A DNA stretch of 64,000 nt, taken from assembly GCA_965231905.1 (NCBI GenBank), contig CBDDOO010000001.1, positions 1,178,001 to 1,242,000 on the forward strand, in the 5' to 3' direction. The DNA is from G963663315 sp965231905. GTDB taxonomy: Bacteria > Pseudomonadota > Gammaproteobacteria > Arenicellales > Poriferihabitantaceae. The notes beneath the pieces are model-generated. The model saw nothing but the letters and a program-made list of their open reading frames with translations, was not told the origin of the DNA and searched no databases. Below are positions 1 through 8,226 of this stretch, one piece after another. The translations under genes and the position numbers were made by a program. The first letter of the stretch is position 1. Each line of letters opens with the position of its first letter.

Positions 1-576
1 TTTTTCCATATCTCCATACCCTGTATATCGGTATTCATATTTCAGTTTCAACCGGTCGGCGATTTCTTCGGCCTTGCGCCGCAGCTCGGGATTATCCGTT
101 TGCGCCATAAATACGACTTTCTCATAATTGGCAAAAACAAAATCAACCATATCGTCCCTGCGGTCCAGGCCCAGGGCTTCCCAAACGAACCTGTCGAAAT
201 ACTCACAGAAGAAATCCGTCAGATAGAATGTGGTGATTTCATCCCTTGAATATTCCTCAAAAGCGTCATTGCCCATCAGAAATGAAAAGCAATGCGGCCC
301 CGCTATCCGTTGTGCGCCCTCCTCCTCCGCCACCGCATCAATATATCCAGCGGTCCCGCAATCGCCATACATGATATAAATTTTTTTGTATTTATCCCGG
401 TTTTCCCGAATTTTTTTCCGGATCCCTTCCGGAATGCGTTGCGGTTGATGGTGCCAGTACGCGGGCAAACAGGTCAGTTCCAGGTGATTCCAGTTATTGA
501 CGCGAATCAACTCAACCAACTCATGACTCAGGGCGCCGCACGCGATAATCAGTGTTTTGTCTTTGGATTGCATCAT
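1..576 (-). CDS. DUF1638 family protein, 3' end cut by window edge
   Basis: An open minus-strand frame runs from an ATG at 574-576 off the left edge, giving about 192 residues without a stop. The N-terminus reads MMQSKDKTLIIACGALSHEL and further in there are IYIMYGDCGTAGYIDA and AGPHCFSFLMGNDAF, which I recognise as the DUF1638 pattern (conserved Cys in the first strand, Y-G-D-C-G in the middle). The biochemical role of DUF1638 is not established; in other genomes it often lies near corrinoid or methyltransferase genes, but that context would be outside this window. A second ATG at 571-573 is an equally possible start; no clear Shine-Dalgarno sequence is visible for either. Confidence is good for the family and nil for function. 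Confidence 0.75.
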   Translation of the reverse strand, partial: MMQSKDKTLIIACGALSHELVELIRVNNWNHLELTCLPAYWHHQPQRIPEGIRKKIRENRDKYKKIYIMYGDCGTAGYIDAVAEEEGAQRIAGPHCFSFLMGNDAFEEYSRDEITTFYLTDFFCEYFDRFVWEALGLDRRDDMVDFVFANYEKVVFMAQTDNPELRRKAEEIADRLKLKYEYRYTGYGDMEK

Positions 577-693
577 GGATTGTAAGATAACGGCGTAATA
601 TATACTGACAGTGTACCATTTCTTTTCACAATCAATCATTCGTCGGGACGAGTCGGTATCTTCCGGTTCTCCGGTTTCCCGGATATTTTCCGG

Positions 694-723
694 TAGACTA
701 TGATCCGGCGCGGCGCATATAAT
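694..723 (+). promoter_or_regulatory. Predicted sigma70 promoter of tRNA-Thr
   Basis: A perfect TATAAT lies at 718-723, with TAGACT at 694-699 as a weak -35 box (4 of 6 positions, spacing 18). Transcription would begin near 730, about 20 nt before the tRNA. Seen in sequence; not tested. Confidence 0.5.
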
Positions 724-750
724 CCAGCGTCAAGCCAGCGCTTCGCCTTT

Positions 751-826
<76 letters not shown>

Positions 827-853
827 CTTATCCTGTTTCCGAAGGATTTATTC

Positions 854-870
854 AACAGGTGAAGTGGAGC
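854..870 (+). repeat. 17-bp target-site duplication, left copy
   Basis: AACAGGTGAAGTGGAGC occurs here and identically at 2249-2265, immediately outside the two ends of the IS1202-like element. A duplication of 15-18 bp is, as I recall, typical of one IS1202 subgroup (the ISTde1-like set). The identity of the two copies suggests a recent insertion. Confidence 0.85.
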
Positions 871-932
871 TGTTAAGAGCAAATAGACTTGTCCGGTTTT
901 ATAGCAAATGAATTGTCCGCTATGATGATACC

Positions 933-970
933 TTGATTCATCCTCCGGGTTAACCCGGAGGATGAATCAA
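933..970. repeat. 38-bp perfect palindrome inside the IS
   Basis: TTGATTCATCCTCCGGGTT at 933-951 is followed directly by its exact reverse complement at 952-970. It lies between the transposase stop (1016) and the left end of the element. As RNA it would fold into a hairpin of about 17 bp with a minimal loop. No T-run follows on either strand, so it is not a standard intrinsic terminator; it may block read-through into or out of the transposase. Confidence 0.85.
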
Positions 971-1015
971 ACCGAACGTGCGCGGCGGACCGGACGCGGT
1001 CGTTCGGATGCGAGT

Positions 1016-2170
1016 TCATAGTAATTGCCCCTTGGCATCGTATCGGGCCAGTTCTCTGGGGCCGTGATGAACCGCCAGACCCTGATCCGGGTAATCCAGT
1101 ACCTGGACGCGGGCTTTTACGTAATGGCAACGATGCCGATCTGCCGGAATCTGTAGCACTTTGCGCCGATAGCGCACACAGTTGTCTGCACCCACCATTC
1201 GCTCATGGCGCTCACACAGAATGTCATCCAGTACCGATGGATCGCGACAGGCCACAAAGGCGCTGCCGGGTTCACGAGCCGGTTTCTTGAACTCGGCATG
1301 GTAGGCGGGCAGATACTCGTTTTGGAGATAGCGGTTGGCCGTGTCCATATCGGTGATGCCAGCGCTGGCCAGTTCCTTGACCAGACGGTCCTGGTGGGTT
1401 CGAAAGACCCGCTCACAGCGCCCGCGCGCCTGCGGTGAGTAGGCTGGAATCATCTCGATGCCCAGTTGCTTCATGGCGCGTCCGAACTGTGTGGGATTGT
1501 TCTTGTCCACTTTGCCTCCAGCCTGGGGCGTATGCCAGTAATGACTGCCTCGATCCGTGTACAGCGAACAGAACAGTCCTTTCGATTCAATCACTTCGCG
1601 CACCCCCCGGAAACTGCTGCGAGTGCCTTCCTGTTCACAGAAAAACATCGAGTAATGCTCATTGGTCGCATCGTCCATCGTCACAATCAAATCCCAGCGC
1701 TGACCCTCCACCCACTCGTGGGTACTGCCGTCCTGATGCAACATCATCCCCGGCCACGGCGACGACTCCCGTCTCTTGCGGTGCGCCCCGCGCTTCGCGT
1801 ACCGCTTCACCACACCCGCTCCCTGCAACTGACTCTTCACCCACGTATAACTCCTCTGACCTCCATCCCGACGATACCAGGAATGAAAGTGCTTCACGTT
1901 CCAACCCCGGTGATAATCTCGATAACGCTCCACCACATCCATCACTTCGTCTACCGGCGCCCGACGATGCGACACTTCACTCAAACGACGATCACACAAT
2001 CCGTCCAGTCCTTCTTCCTCGTAACGATCTACATAACGACGGAATGTGCGACTGCACACCCCCAACAAATTCGCCGCTTCTTCCTGCGTCAATCGGCTCT
2101 TGTTCCATCCTTCATACGCTTCTTCAAATCTCATTAGCCTGGTCTCCTGTAACCACTCCACCCGGTTCAT
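1016..2170 (-). CDS. IS1202-like (ISNCY family) DDE transposase
   Basis: The 384-residue protein has an N-terminal helix-turn-helix (about residues 26-60, with LTQEEAANLLGVCSRTFRRY), then an integrase-type core. Candidate catalytic residues are the Asp of VTMDDAT, the Asp of YTDRGSHY and the Glu of RGRCERVF. PGMMLHQDGSTHEW is a hallmark of the ISNCY/IS1202 group. The length is normal and there is no frameshift or internal stop, so the enzyme is probably active. It would cut and join its own element using the paired terminal motifs. The start ATG at 2168-2170 lies about 80 bp inside the right end. Transcription runs away from hrcA, towards tRNA-Thr. Confidence 0.92.
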   Translation of the reverse strand: MNRVEWLQETRLMRFEEAYEGWNKSRLTQEEAANLLGVCSRTFRRYVDRYEEEGLDGLCDRRLSEVSHRRAPVDEVMDVVERYRDYHRGWNVKHFHSWYRRDGGQRSYTWVKSQLQGAGVVKRYAKRGAHRKRRESSPWPGMMLHQDGSTHEWVEGQRWDLIVTMDDATNEHYSMFFCEQEGTRSSFRGVREVIESKGLFCSLYTDRGSHYWHTPQAGGKVDKNNPTQFGRAMKQLGIEMIPAYSPQARGRCERVFRTHQDRLVKELASAGITDMDTANRYLQNEYLPAYHAEFKKPAREPGSAFVACRDPSVLDDILCERHERMVGADNCVRYRRKVLQIPADRHRCHYVKARVQVLDYPDQGLAVHHGPRELARYDAKGQLL

Positions 2171-2248
2171 CCAGCACCCCCTTTCAGTACTGTGTAAAAC
2201 CGGACAGTTTATGTGCTACTCAACCGGACAATTCATTTGCTCTCTACA

Positions 2249-2265
2249 AACAGGTGAAGTGGAGC
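2249..2265 (+). repeat. 17-bp target-site duplication, right copy
   Basis: This is identical to 854-870. The next base, 2266, is the first base of the -35 box of the predicted hrcA promoter, so the insertion stopped exactly at the promoter edge. Confidence 0.85.
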
Positions 2266-2294
2266 TTGACCGGCTGAAAAGTTTAAATGATAAT
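2266..2294 (+). promoter_or_regulatory. Predicted sigma70 promoter of hrcA
   Basis: TTGACC at 2266-2271 and GATAAT at 2289-2294 are separated by 17 bp, close to the sigma70 consensus. Transcription would start near 2301, giving a leader of about 73 nt before the hrcA ATG. No CIRCE-type operator (the 9-bp inverted repeat bound by HrcA) is visible in the leader, so autoregulation by HrcA is not supported here. Confidence 0.6.
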
Positions 2295-2373
2295 GACGCT
2301 ACAGGGGTGGATGACATGAGCGTTTCCACGATTCAAATTTTCGGATAATATTGATAGTACTAGCTGCGGTTTT

Positions 2374-3444
2374 ATGCCGGTTACTGATGATATTCAGTTG
2401 AGCGAAAGAGCACGGGCTGTTCTGAGCGGGTTGATCCATCGTTACGTTGACGATGGGTTCCCTGTTGGTTCGCGAACCCTGGCAAAGGAGACCAGCCTGT
2501 CGCTCAGCCCCGCCACAATCAGGAACGTGATGGCGGATCTGGAAGATCTCGGATTGATTCAGGCTCCGCATACTTCCGCGGGCCGGATACCGACCGTAAA
2601 GGGCTACCGGTTTTTCATCAACGCTATTCTCAAGGTCGGGCCGACCGACAACCGCTCCATCGGGAAAATCTCGAGAAGACTGGTCAGCGCTTCTGGTCCG
2701 GGCAGCATTCTGACCAGGGCCACGGAAATGCTTTCCCAGATCACTTCTTATGCCGGGATCGTGTCCACTCCCGATGCCCGTCAGGCCCATATCCGGCATA
2801 TTGAATTTATCAAACTGTCCGACCAGCGGGTACTTTCGATTCTGGTTACCGATGATGGGCGGGTGCAGAACAAGGTGCTGTGGGCTCACCGGGAATATTC
2901 AGAGTCGGAACTGATTGAGGCCACCAATTATTTTAATAGTGAGTACAGTACCAGGACGCTTGAGGATGTCGGGGCGCAATTGATCCTCCACATGAAGCGG
3001 GATCGCAAGAGTATGCATCGCGAGATGAGAACCGCGGTGAACATGGCGGGCCAGTTATTCGATGGGGATCATGACGTTGCTGAAAATGTTCTGGTCAGAG
3101 GTGAGAATAATTTATTGTCCATTCCTGATTTTTCAGAAATGGACAAGCTGAAAGCGCTGTTCGACGCGTTCAAAACCAAGCAGGTATTGTTTGATCTGCT
3201 GCAAAAAAGCATGGCTGCCGGTGGCGTGAATATCTTTATCGGAGAGGAGTCCGGTTATGAGCCATTCCAGGATTGCAGCGTGATCTCGGCTCCATACATG
3301 GTCGATAACAGGCGGGTTGGCGTGCTCGGAGTGATCGGCCCGACCAGAATGCAGTATGAAGATGTTATCTCCACAGTTGATGTCACTGCAAAATTGCTGG
3401 GCAGCGCGTTGAGCGCCCAGAGTTCGCGCACCCACCCCCTATAG
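2374..3444 (+). CDS. hrcA: Heat-inducible transcription repressor HrcA
   Basis: The 356-residue protein matches HrcA from end to end. The N-terminal winged helix (about residues 8-80) contains GFPVGSRTLAKE and LSPATIRNVMADLEDLGLI, followed by PHTSAGRIPTVKGYRFFI; the C-terminal half is the regulatory and dimerisation region with IFIGEESGYEPFQDCSVISA. HrcA normally represses groESL or dnaK operons through CIRCE sites, with GroEL as co-regulator. Here it is not next to grpE or dnaK; a DUF1285 gene follows after 24 nt and probably shares the transcript. The ATG at 2374 is chosen because it precedes the conserved winged-helix start; an upstream ATG at 2314 closes within a few codons. No strong Shine-Dalgarno sequence is seen. 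Confidence 0.93.
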   Translation: MPVTDDIQLSERARAVLSGLIHRYVDDGFPVGSRTLAKETSLSLSPATIRNVMADLEDLGLIQAPHTSAGRIPTVKGYRFFINAILKVGPTDNRSIGKISRRLVSASGPGSILTRATEMLSQITSYAGIVSTPDARQAHIRHIEFIKLSDQRVLSILVTDDGRVQNKVLWAHREYSESELIEATNYFNSEYSTRTLEDVGAQLILHMKRDRKSMHREMRTAVNMAGQLFDGDHDVAENVLVRGENNLLSIPDFSEMDKLKALFDAFKTKQVLFDLLQKSMAAGGVNIFIGEESGYEPFQDCSVISAPYMVDNRRVGVLGVIGPTRMQYEDVISTVDVTAKLLGSALSAQSSRTHPL

Positions 3445-3468
3445 TCAACGACCTTCCCGCACCGCCGA

Positions 3469-4014
3469 ATGTCGGATATTGAAACCCTGTTCGGACAGCT
3501 TGAATCCTTTGTGCCCGCCCGGGTGGCCCAATGGCGCCCTGAAAAGACGATAGATATCGATATACGAATTGATTCAAACGGCGTCTGGCGCTATCAGGGG
3601 TCACCGATCCGGCGTCATCGCATATCGAGATTGTTCGCCACTGTGTTGAGCCTGGAAGATCAGGAGTTTTATCTGGTTACTCCCCCGGTCAAATATAGAA
3701 TTTCCGTAGATGACGCCCCGTTTCTGGCAGTTGAACTGAGTCGGCAAGGGCAGGGCGCCCACCAGAGTCTTTATTTTCGAACGAATATGGATGAGGTCGT
3801 ATTGGCGGATCAAGATCACCCTATTGTGGTTGAAACGGACCGTGAAACCGGGGAGCCTTCACCCTATATCGAGGTGCGTGATGGCCTGGATGCTAAAATG
3901 ACGCGCTCTGTGTTCTATCAGATGGCTGGGCTGGCGGCGCCGATAGATCCTGTCGGTGCAGGCCGGGTCAATTATGGTTTGCACAGCGCGGGAACACTGT
4001 TTATAGTGGGATAA
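3469..4014 (+). CDS. DUF1285 family protein
   Basis: The 181-residue soluble protein has DIDIRIDSNGVWRYQGSPI, then RLFATVLSLEDQEFYLVTPP and PYIEVRDGLDAKMTRSVFYQ, the DUF1285 pattern found across proteobacteria. Structures of this family show two small beta-rich domains of unknown function. It lacks a signal peptide or membrane segments. It lies 24 nt after hrcA and 29 nt before the aldehyde:ferredoxin oxidoreductase gene, on the same strand, so the three could be one transcript, although nothing links their functions. The start ATG at 3469 has no obvious ribosome binding site. Confidence 0.8.
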   Translation: MSDIETLFGQLESFVPARVAQWRPEKTIDIDIRIDSNGVWRYQGSPIRRHRISRLFATVLSLEDQEFYLVTPPVKYRISVDDAPFLAVELSRQGQGAHQSLYFRTNMDEVVLADQDHPIVVETDRETGEPSPYIEVRDGLDAKMTRSVFYQMAGLAAPIDPVGAGRVNYGLHSAGTLFIVG

Positions 4015-4043
4015 AATTAACAACATAAAAGAGATGAAGACAA

Positions 4044-5864
4044 ATGAGTTGGCAAAAGAAAATTCTCCGGGTTAATCTGACGTCAGGTACAACCTCAGTT
4101 GAGCCATTGAACCTGGATTGGGCAAACGACTATCTCGGGCTTCGTGGATTAGGCACGAAATATCTGTATGAAGAAATGGATCCCGCCGCGGATGCGCTCG
4201 GCCCCGACAATGTGTTGATTTTTGCCACCGGGCCGTTGACCGGAACGATGGCGTCTACCAGTGGCCGTTATGGCGTAATCACCAAAGGCCCTCTGACGGA
4301 CGCGATTGCCTGTTCCAATTCGGGCGGAAAATTCGGGGCGGAATTGAAGTATGCGGGATACGATTTGCTGATTCTGACCGGCAGGTCGCCCAATCCGGTC
4401 TATCTGAATATCCGGGATGAGAAAGTTGAAATCCTGCCAGCAGACGATATCTGGGGTAAATCCGTCTGGTTCGCGGATGAATGGATTCGGAAGAAACAGC
4501 AGGACCCCCAGGTCAAAATAGCTGCGATCGGAAAATCAGGTGAGAGTCTAGTTCGATATGCCTGCGTGGTCAATGATCTGCACCGCGCGGCAGGCCGGTC
4601 CGGCGTCGGGGCCGTCATGGGCAGTAAAAACCTCAAGGCGATATGCGCTCGTGGTACGGTCGGTGTGAGAAGTGAAAATCCTGAAACGTTCATGAATGTG
4701 ATCCGGGAAGCCAATGATACGTTGCATTCCAGCAGTAGCAGACGGGGTTTGATGCGATATGGCACTCACGCGATGCTGGATAGTATGCAGGAGTTTGGAG
4801 GATTGCCGACCCGGAATTTTCAGGATGTGACTTTTGAAGGAGCCAGTAAAATCAATCACAAGTCAGTAACGGTCAGAAACCGGAACGGGCATATCAATCT
4901 GGTACGCAATGCCGCCTGTTTCGGATGCACTATTGGTTGTGGACGGATATCGGAAATCGATCCGAATCATTTCAGCGTCAGGGACAGACCGGAATATCAG
5001 GTTGCATCAGGTGGCCTCGAATACGAAACCGCATTTGCCTTTGGTCCGGTAGTCGGCGTGGATGACCTGGACGCGATGACCTTTGCCGGATTCATGATGA
5101 ACGAGCATGGTATGGACCCGATTTCATTCGGCGTCACACTGGCGGCGGCGATGGAATTGTTCGAGATGGGAGTGATCACGAGGCAGCATACCGATGGCAT
5201 TGACTTGAGTTTTGGCAGCGCCGAAGCGCTGGTTGTGATGTCTGAAAAAACCGGCCTTTGTGAAGGGTTCGGCCAGGATCTGGGGCTTGGTTCGAAGCGG
5301 TTGTGCGAGAAATACGGCTATCCTGAACTGGCTATGGTCGCCAAGGGTCAGGAGTTCGCCGGCTATGATGGCCGTTCGATGCAGGGCATGGGGCTGGGCT
5401 ATGCCACCAGCAATCGCGGCGCATGCCACCTGAAGCATGATACCTTTACCGAAGACTATGAGCGCCCGGGCACGGAGGGTAAGGCCCGGGCCTGCGCCAC
5501 CACCCAGGATTTCGTGTCGATGGTGGATTCCACCGGGCTATGCCTGTTTACGACCGGCACATGGGATTACGAGGATTTCGCGAAAATGGTGAATGCCTGC
5601 ATGCCGGATCAGTGGGATGAAGAGCGCCTGCGCCAGACCGGGGAACGCATCTGGAATCTGGAGAAATTGTTCAATCTGAAGGCTGGTCTGACGATCAGGG
5701 ACGATACCCTGCCGCCGCGAATCCTGAAAGACCCGGCGCCTGCGGGATTCAATAAGGGCGGTGTATGTGAACTTGATGTGATGATTCCTGAATATTACAA
5801 AATCCGCGACTGGTCGAGCGAAGGCATCCCTTCCAGAGAAAAACTGGAATCGCTGGGGATATAG
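4044..5864 (+). CDS. Aldehyde:ferredoxin oxidoreductase, tungsten type
   Basis: The 606-residue protein is full length for the AOR family, which oxidises aldehydes to acids with ferredoxin as acceptor and carries a tungsto-bispterin cofactor and one [4Fe-4S] cluster. Cluster ligands are visible as C292, C295 and C299 (CFGCTIGC) and C500 (STGLC). Cofactor-contact regions include TSGRYGVITKGPLTDAI near the N-terminus and RAAGRSGVGAVMGSKNLKAI. A GAGATG sequence about 10 nt upstream serves as ribosome binding site. No ferredoxin, tungstate transporter or pterin-cofactor gene lies within the window. The next gene is convergent and begins 2 nt after the stop. The physiological substrate cannot be read from the sequence; related bacterial enzymes include benzoyl-CoA-type and general aldehyde-detoxifying members. 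Confidence 0.9.
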   Translation: MSWQKKILRVNLTSGTTSVEPLNLDWANDYLGLRGLGTKYLYEEMDPAADALGPDNVLIFATGPLTGTMASTSGRYGVITKGPLTDAIACSNSGGKFGAELKYAGYDLLILTGRSPNPVYLNIRDEKVEILPADDIWGKSVWFADEWIRKKQQDPQVKIAAIGKSGESLVRYACVVNDLHRAAGRSGVGAVMGSKNLKAICARGTVGVRSENPETFMNVIREANDTLHSSSSRRGLMRYGTHAMLDSMQEFGGLPTRNFQDVTFEGASKINHKSVTVRNRNGHINLVRNAACFGCTIGCGRISEIDPNHFSVRDRPEYQVASGGLEYETAFAFGPVVGVDDLDAMTFAGFMMNEHGMDPISFGVTLAAAMELFEMGVITRQHTDGIDLSFGSAEALVVMSEKTGLCEGFGQDLGLGSKRLCEKYGYPELAMVAKGQEFAGYDGRSMQGMGLGYATSNRGACHLKHDTFTEDYERPGTEGKARACATTQDFVSMVDSTGLCLFTTGTWDYEDFAKMVNACMPDQWDEERLRQTGERIWNLEKLFNLKAGLTIRDDTLPPRILKDPAPAGFNKGGVCELDVMIPEYYKIRDWSSEGIPSREKLESLGI

Positions 5865-5866
5865 GT

Positions 5867-8182
5867 TTATTCAGGGGGCTTCGGTCTGATCAGCCAGGCG
5901 CCGAGCGCAGGCAGCAAAATGATGGCGCCGATCATATTGACCAGAAACATGAAGGTCAGCACCGTGCCCATATCCGCCTGAAATTTGAGCGGAGCGCCAA
6001 TCCAGGTGGCGACTCCCACCGCCAGGGTAAGCCCGGTGAGCAATACCCCGGCGCCGGTTGTGGCCAGGGTGCGCTTGTATGCAAGAGCGAAGTCCATCCC
6101 CTCGGCGAGCCAGATGCGAAGCTGGCTATAGATATAGATGCCGTAGTCCACCCCGATACCGACACCCAGCGCTACCACGGGCAAAGTTGAGATTTTAAGC
6201 CCGATTTCCAGCCATACCATCAGCGTATAAGCCAGTAGCGATACCACCACAAGCGGTACGATGATGCACACGGTTGCCGCTATCGAGCGGAAGGAAATCA
6301 GACACAACAGGACCACGGCCGCGTAGACGTAAAGAAGGATCGGGAACTGGGAAGCCTCGACTTCCTCGTTGGTTGCCGCCATTACTCCGACATTGCCGGA
6401 TGCCAGTTCAAAAGCGATCCGTTCCAGGGCGGCCGGATTGTGGGCGCCGAAGGATTTCACGGCTTCGACAACGCGCTCAATGGTCTCGGCTTTGTGATCG
6501 GTGGTATAGATCGAAATCGGCATTACGCTGCAATCGGAGTTCAGCAGTCCGCTGCTGGTCGGCACCGGAGAGACGGCCTGTACAAGGGTATAATGATTAC
6601 GCGGCAATGTCTTCCATTTGAGATTACCCTCATTCCAACTGGCATTGATCTTGCGGGCTTCTCCGGCCAGTCCGTATACTGACTGTACCCCTTCCACATT
6701 ACGCATATACCATTCGAATTCATCCAGCGTATGCATCACCTCGTAGTCAATACAGCCTTCGGGCATGGTCCGGGTGATCACGGTCAGTACATCAGCGCCA
6801 ATCCCGAAGTTTTCGGTAATGATGGCCGTATCGATATTGTATACCGAGTCGGCGCGCAGTTCGGGAACGCCCTGATGCTCGTCACCGACCCGTATCTGCG
6901 GCGCAAAGTATGAACCGGCTGCCAGTAACGCCAGGGCTGCGGCGATCACCACTGCCGCCGGTCTCCGGTGCGCTACAAGGGCGATTCGAGACCACAGTGG
7001 GCGCAACCGGTCATCTCTGGCCTGTGCCGCCTGAATCTGTCTGGCATCGATGCGAAACCAGGAGAGCAGAACCGGCAGCAGCGCCAGATTGGTCAGCAGG
7101 ATGAACGCAACCCCGAGGCTTGCGGTTATCGCGATTTCCCGGATGACCTGCACCTCTATCAGCGAGATGGTAATAAAGCCGGCCGAGTCGGAAACCAGCG
7201 CTGTGATGCCGGGCAGCAGCAGGCGGCGGAAGCTGGCGCGCGCCGCCTCCAGGCCACTGGCGCCTCGAATTGTTTCGGCTCTCACCGAGTTGATCATCTG
7301 CACCCCGTGGCTGACCCCGATCGCAAAGACCAGAAACGGGACCAGGATGGACATCGGGTCCATGCCAAAGCCAAGAGCGGTAACCCCGCCCAGTTGCCAG
7401 ATTACCGCTACCAGAGAACAGACCAGCGCCGGTATCGTCAAACGAAGCGAACGGGTATAGGCATAGACAAACAAGCCGGTGACGATAAAGGCGATCCCAA
7501 AAAAGACCATCACCCGGGTGGCGCTGGCTGCGATATCCCCGACCACCTTGGCAAATCCAATGATATGCACATTCATGCCGGGGCGCTTTTCGGCCTGTTC
7601 GCGAATGTCTTCAAGTTGCCGGGCAACCTCCAGATAATCCAGCCGCTTCCCGGTATCGGGATGAAACTCCTGTAGTTTGCCGCTCACAATGGCGCCGCTG
7701 AAATCATTGGCTACCAGTCGGCCAACAATACCGGCCTTGAGAATATTTTCCCGCACCCGGGCAAATCCGGTTTCAGTTGGAGTAAAATCTGCCGGCATTA
7801 CATTACCCGCAGTGACGCCGTCTTCCACAACCTCCAGGAAGCGTACGTTCGGAGTCAGTATCGAGTAGACCTGGGTGCGGTCGATGCCTGGCAGGAAGAA
7901 CATGGCATCGGTCACCTCCCGCAGCGCGGCGAAGAACTCCGGGGTAAACAGTTCTCCATCGTCTGCCATCAACGCAATTACGACCTGGTCAGCGCCGCCG
8001 AACTCATCACGATATTCCATAAATGTGTGCATGTACTCGTGCTCCAACGGCGCCAGCTTGGTAAAACCGGCATCAACCCGCAATCCGGTTGCGAACCAGC
8101 CCATGACCAGGGTAAGCAGGGTAAATATCGCCAGTACAAGCCAGCGGTGGGAGAACAGCAGTTTTTCGATCGCGGTGGTCAA
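5867..8182 (-). CDS. MMPL/RND-family membrane exporter
   Basis: The 771-residue protein has the RND/MMPL layout twice over: one membrane helix, a large periplasmic loop, then five or six helices in each half. The second half has VVALGVGIGVDYGIYIYSQL, containing the G-x-x-x-D motif used for proton coupling; the matching spot in the first half reads VFAIGVSHGVQMI, without the Asp. Such proteins export lipids or other hydrophobic molecules across the inner membrane using the proton gradient. It appears to start at TTG (8180-8182), as no ATG or GTG is suitably placed. It is the last gene of the DUF1302-DUF1329-YCF48-MMPL run, 44 nt after the propeller gene. The substrate is unknown. Confidence 0.85.
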   Translation of the reverse strand: MTTAIEKLLFSHRWLVLAIFTLLTLVMGWFATGLRVDAGFTKLAPLEHEYMHTFMEYRDEFGGADQVVIALMADDGELFTPEFFAALREVTDAMFFLPGIDRTQVYSILTPNVRFLEVVEDGVTAGNVMPADFTPTETGFARVRENILKAGIVGRLVANDFSGAIVSGKLQEFHPDTGKRLDYLEVARQLEDIREQAEKRPGMNVHIIGFAKVVGDIAASATRVMVFFGIAFIVTGLFVYAYTRSLRLTIPALVCSLVAVIWQLGGVTALGFGMDPMSILVPFLVFAIGVSHGVQMINSVRAETIRGASGLEAARASFRRLLLPGITALVSDSAGFITISLIEVQVIREIAITASLGVAFILLTNLALLPVLLSWFRIDARQIQAAQARDDRLRPLWSRIALVAHRRPAAVVIAAALALLAAGSYFAPQIRVGDEHQGVPELRADSVYNIDTAIITENFGIGADVLTVITRTMPEGCIDYEVMHTLDEFEWYMRNVEGVQSVYGLAGEARKINASWNEGNLKWKTLPRNHYTLVQAVSPVPTSSGLLNSDCSVMPISIYTTDHKAETIERVVEAVKSFGAHNPAALERIAFELASGNVGVMAATNEEVEASQFPILLYVYAAVVLLCLISFRSIAATVCIIVPLVVVSLLAYTLMVWLEIGLKISTLPVVALGVGIGVDYGIYIYSQLRIWLAEGMDFALAYKRTLATTGAGVLLTGLTLAVGVATWIGAPLKFQADMGTVLTFMFLVNMIGAIILLPALGAWLIRPKPPE

Positions 8183-8226
8183 ATGTATTTTCGGTATGTC
8201 TGTCGGTCAGAGCGGAGGCCGGAGTT

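Larger units (their letters stand above)
871..2248 (-). mobile_element. IS1202-like (ISNCY) insertion sequence, intact
   Basis: The 1378-bp element begins TGTTAAGAGCAAAT and its other end, read inward, begins TGTAGAGAGCAAAT. Each end carries two copies of a motif related to AGCAAATGAATTGTCCG: left copies at 878-896 and 903-919, right copies on the other strand at 2225-2241 and about 2200-2217. The 903-919 and 2225-2241 copies are identical over 17 bases, so these are probably transposase binding sites. One transposase gene on the minus strand fills the element. A 17-bp direct repeat flanks it. It lies between tRNA-Thr and hrcA, leaves both genes whole, and its right end is 17 bp from the hrcA -35 box. 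Confidence 0.88.

Noticed and set aside
933..970. The 38-bp palindrome as one end of the insertion sequence
   Set aside because: Matching terminal repeats and the 17-bp duplication place the end at 871; the palindrome is internal.
1435..2277. Long open frame on the plus strand opposite the ISNCY transposase
   Set aside because: It mirrors the transposase in the opposite strand, has a composition rich in Ser, Pro and Thr without any recognisable domain, and lacks a ribosome binding site.
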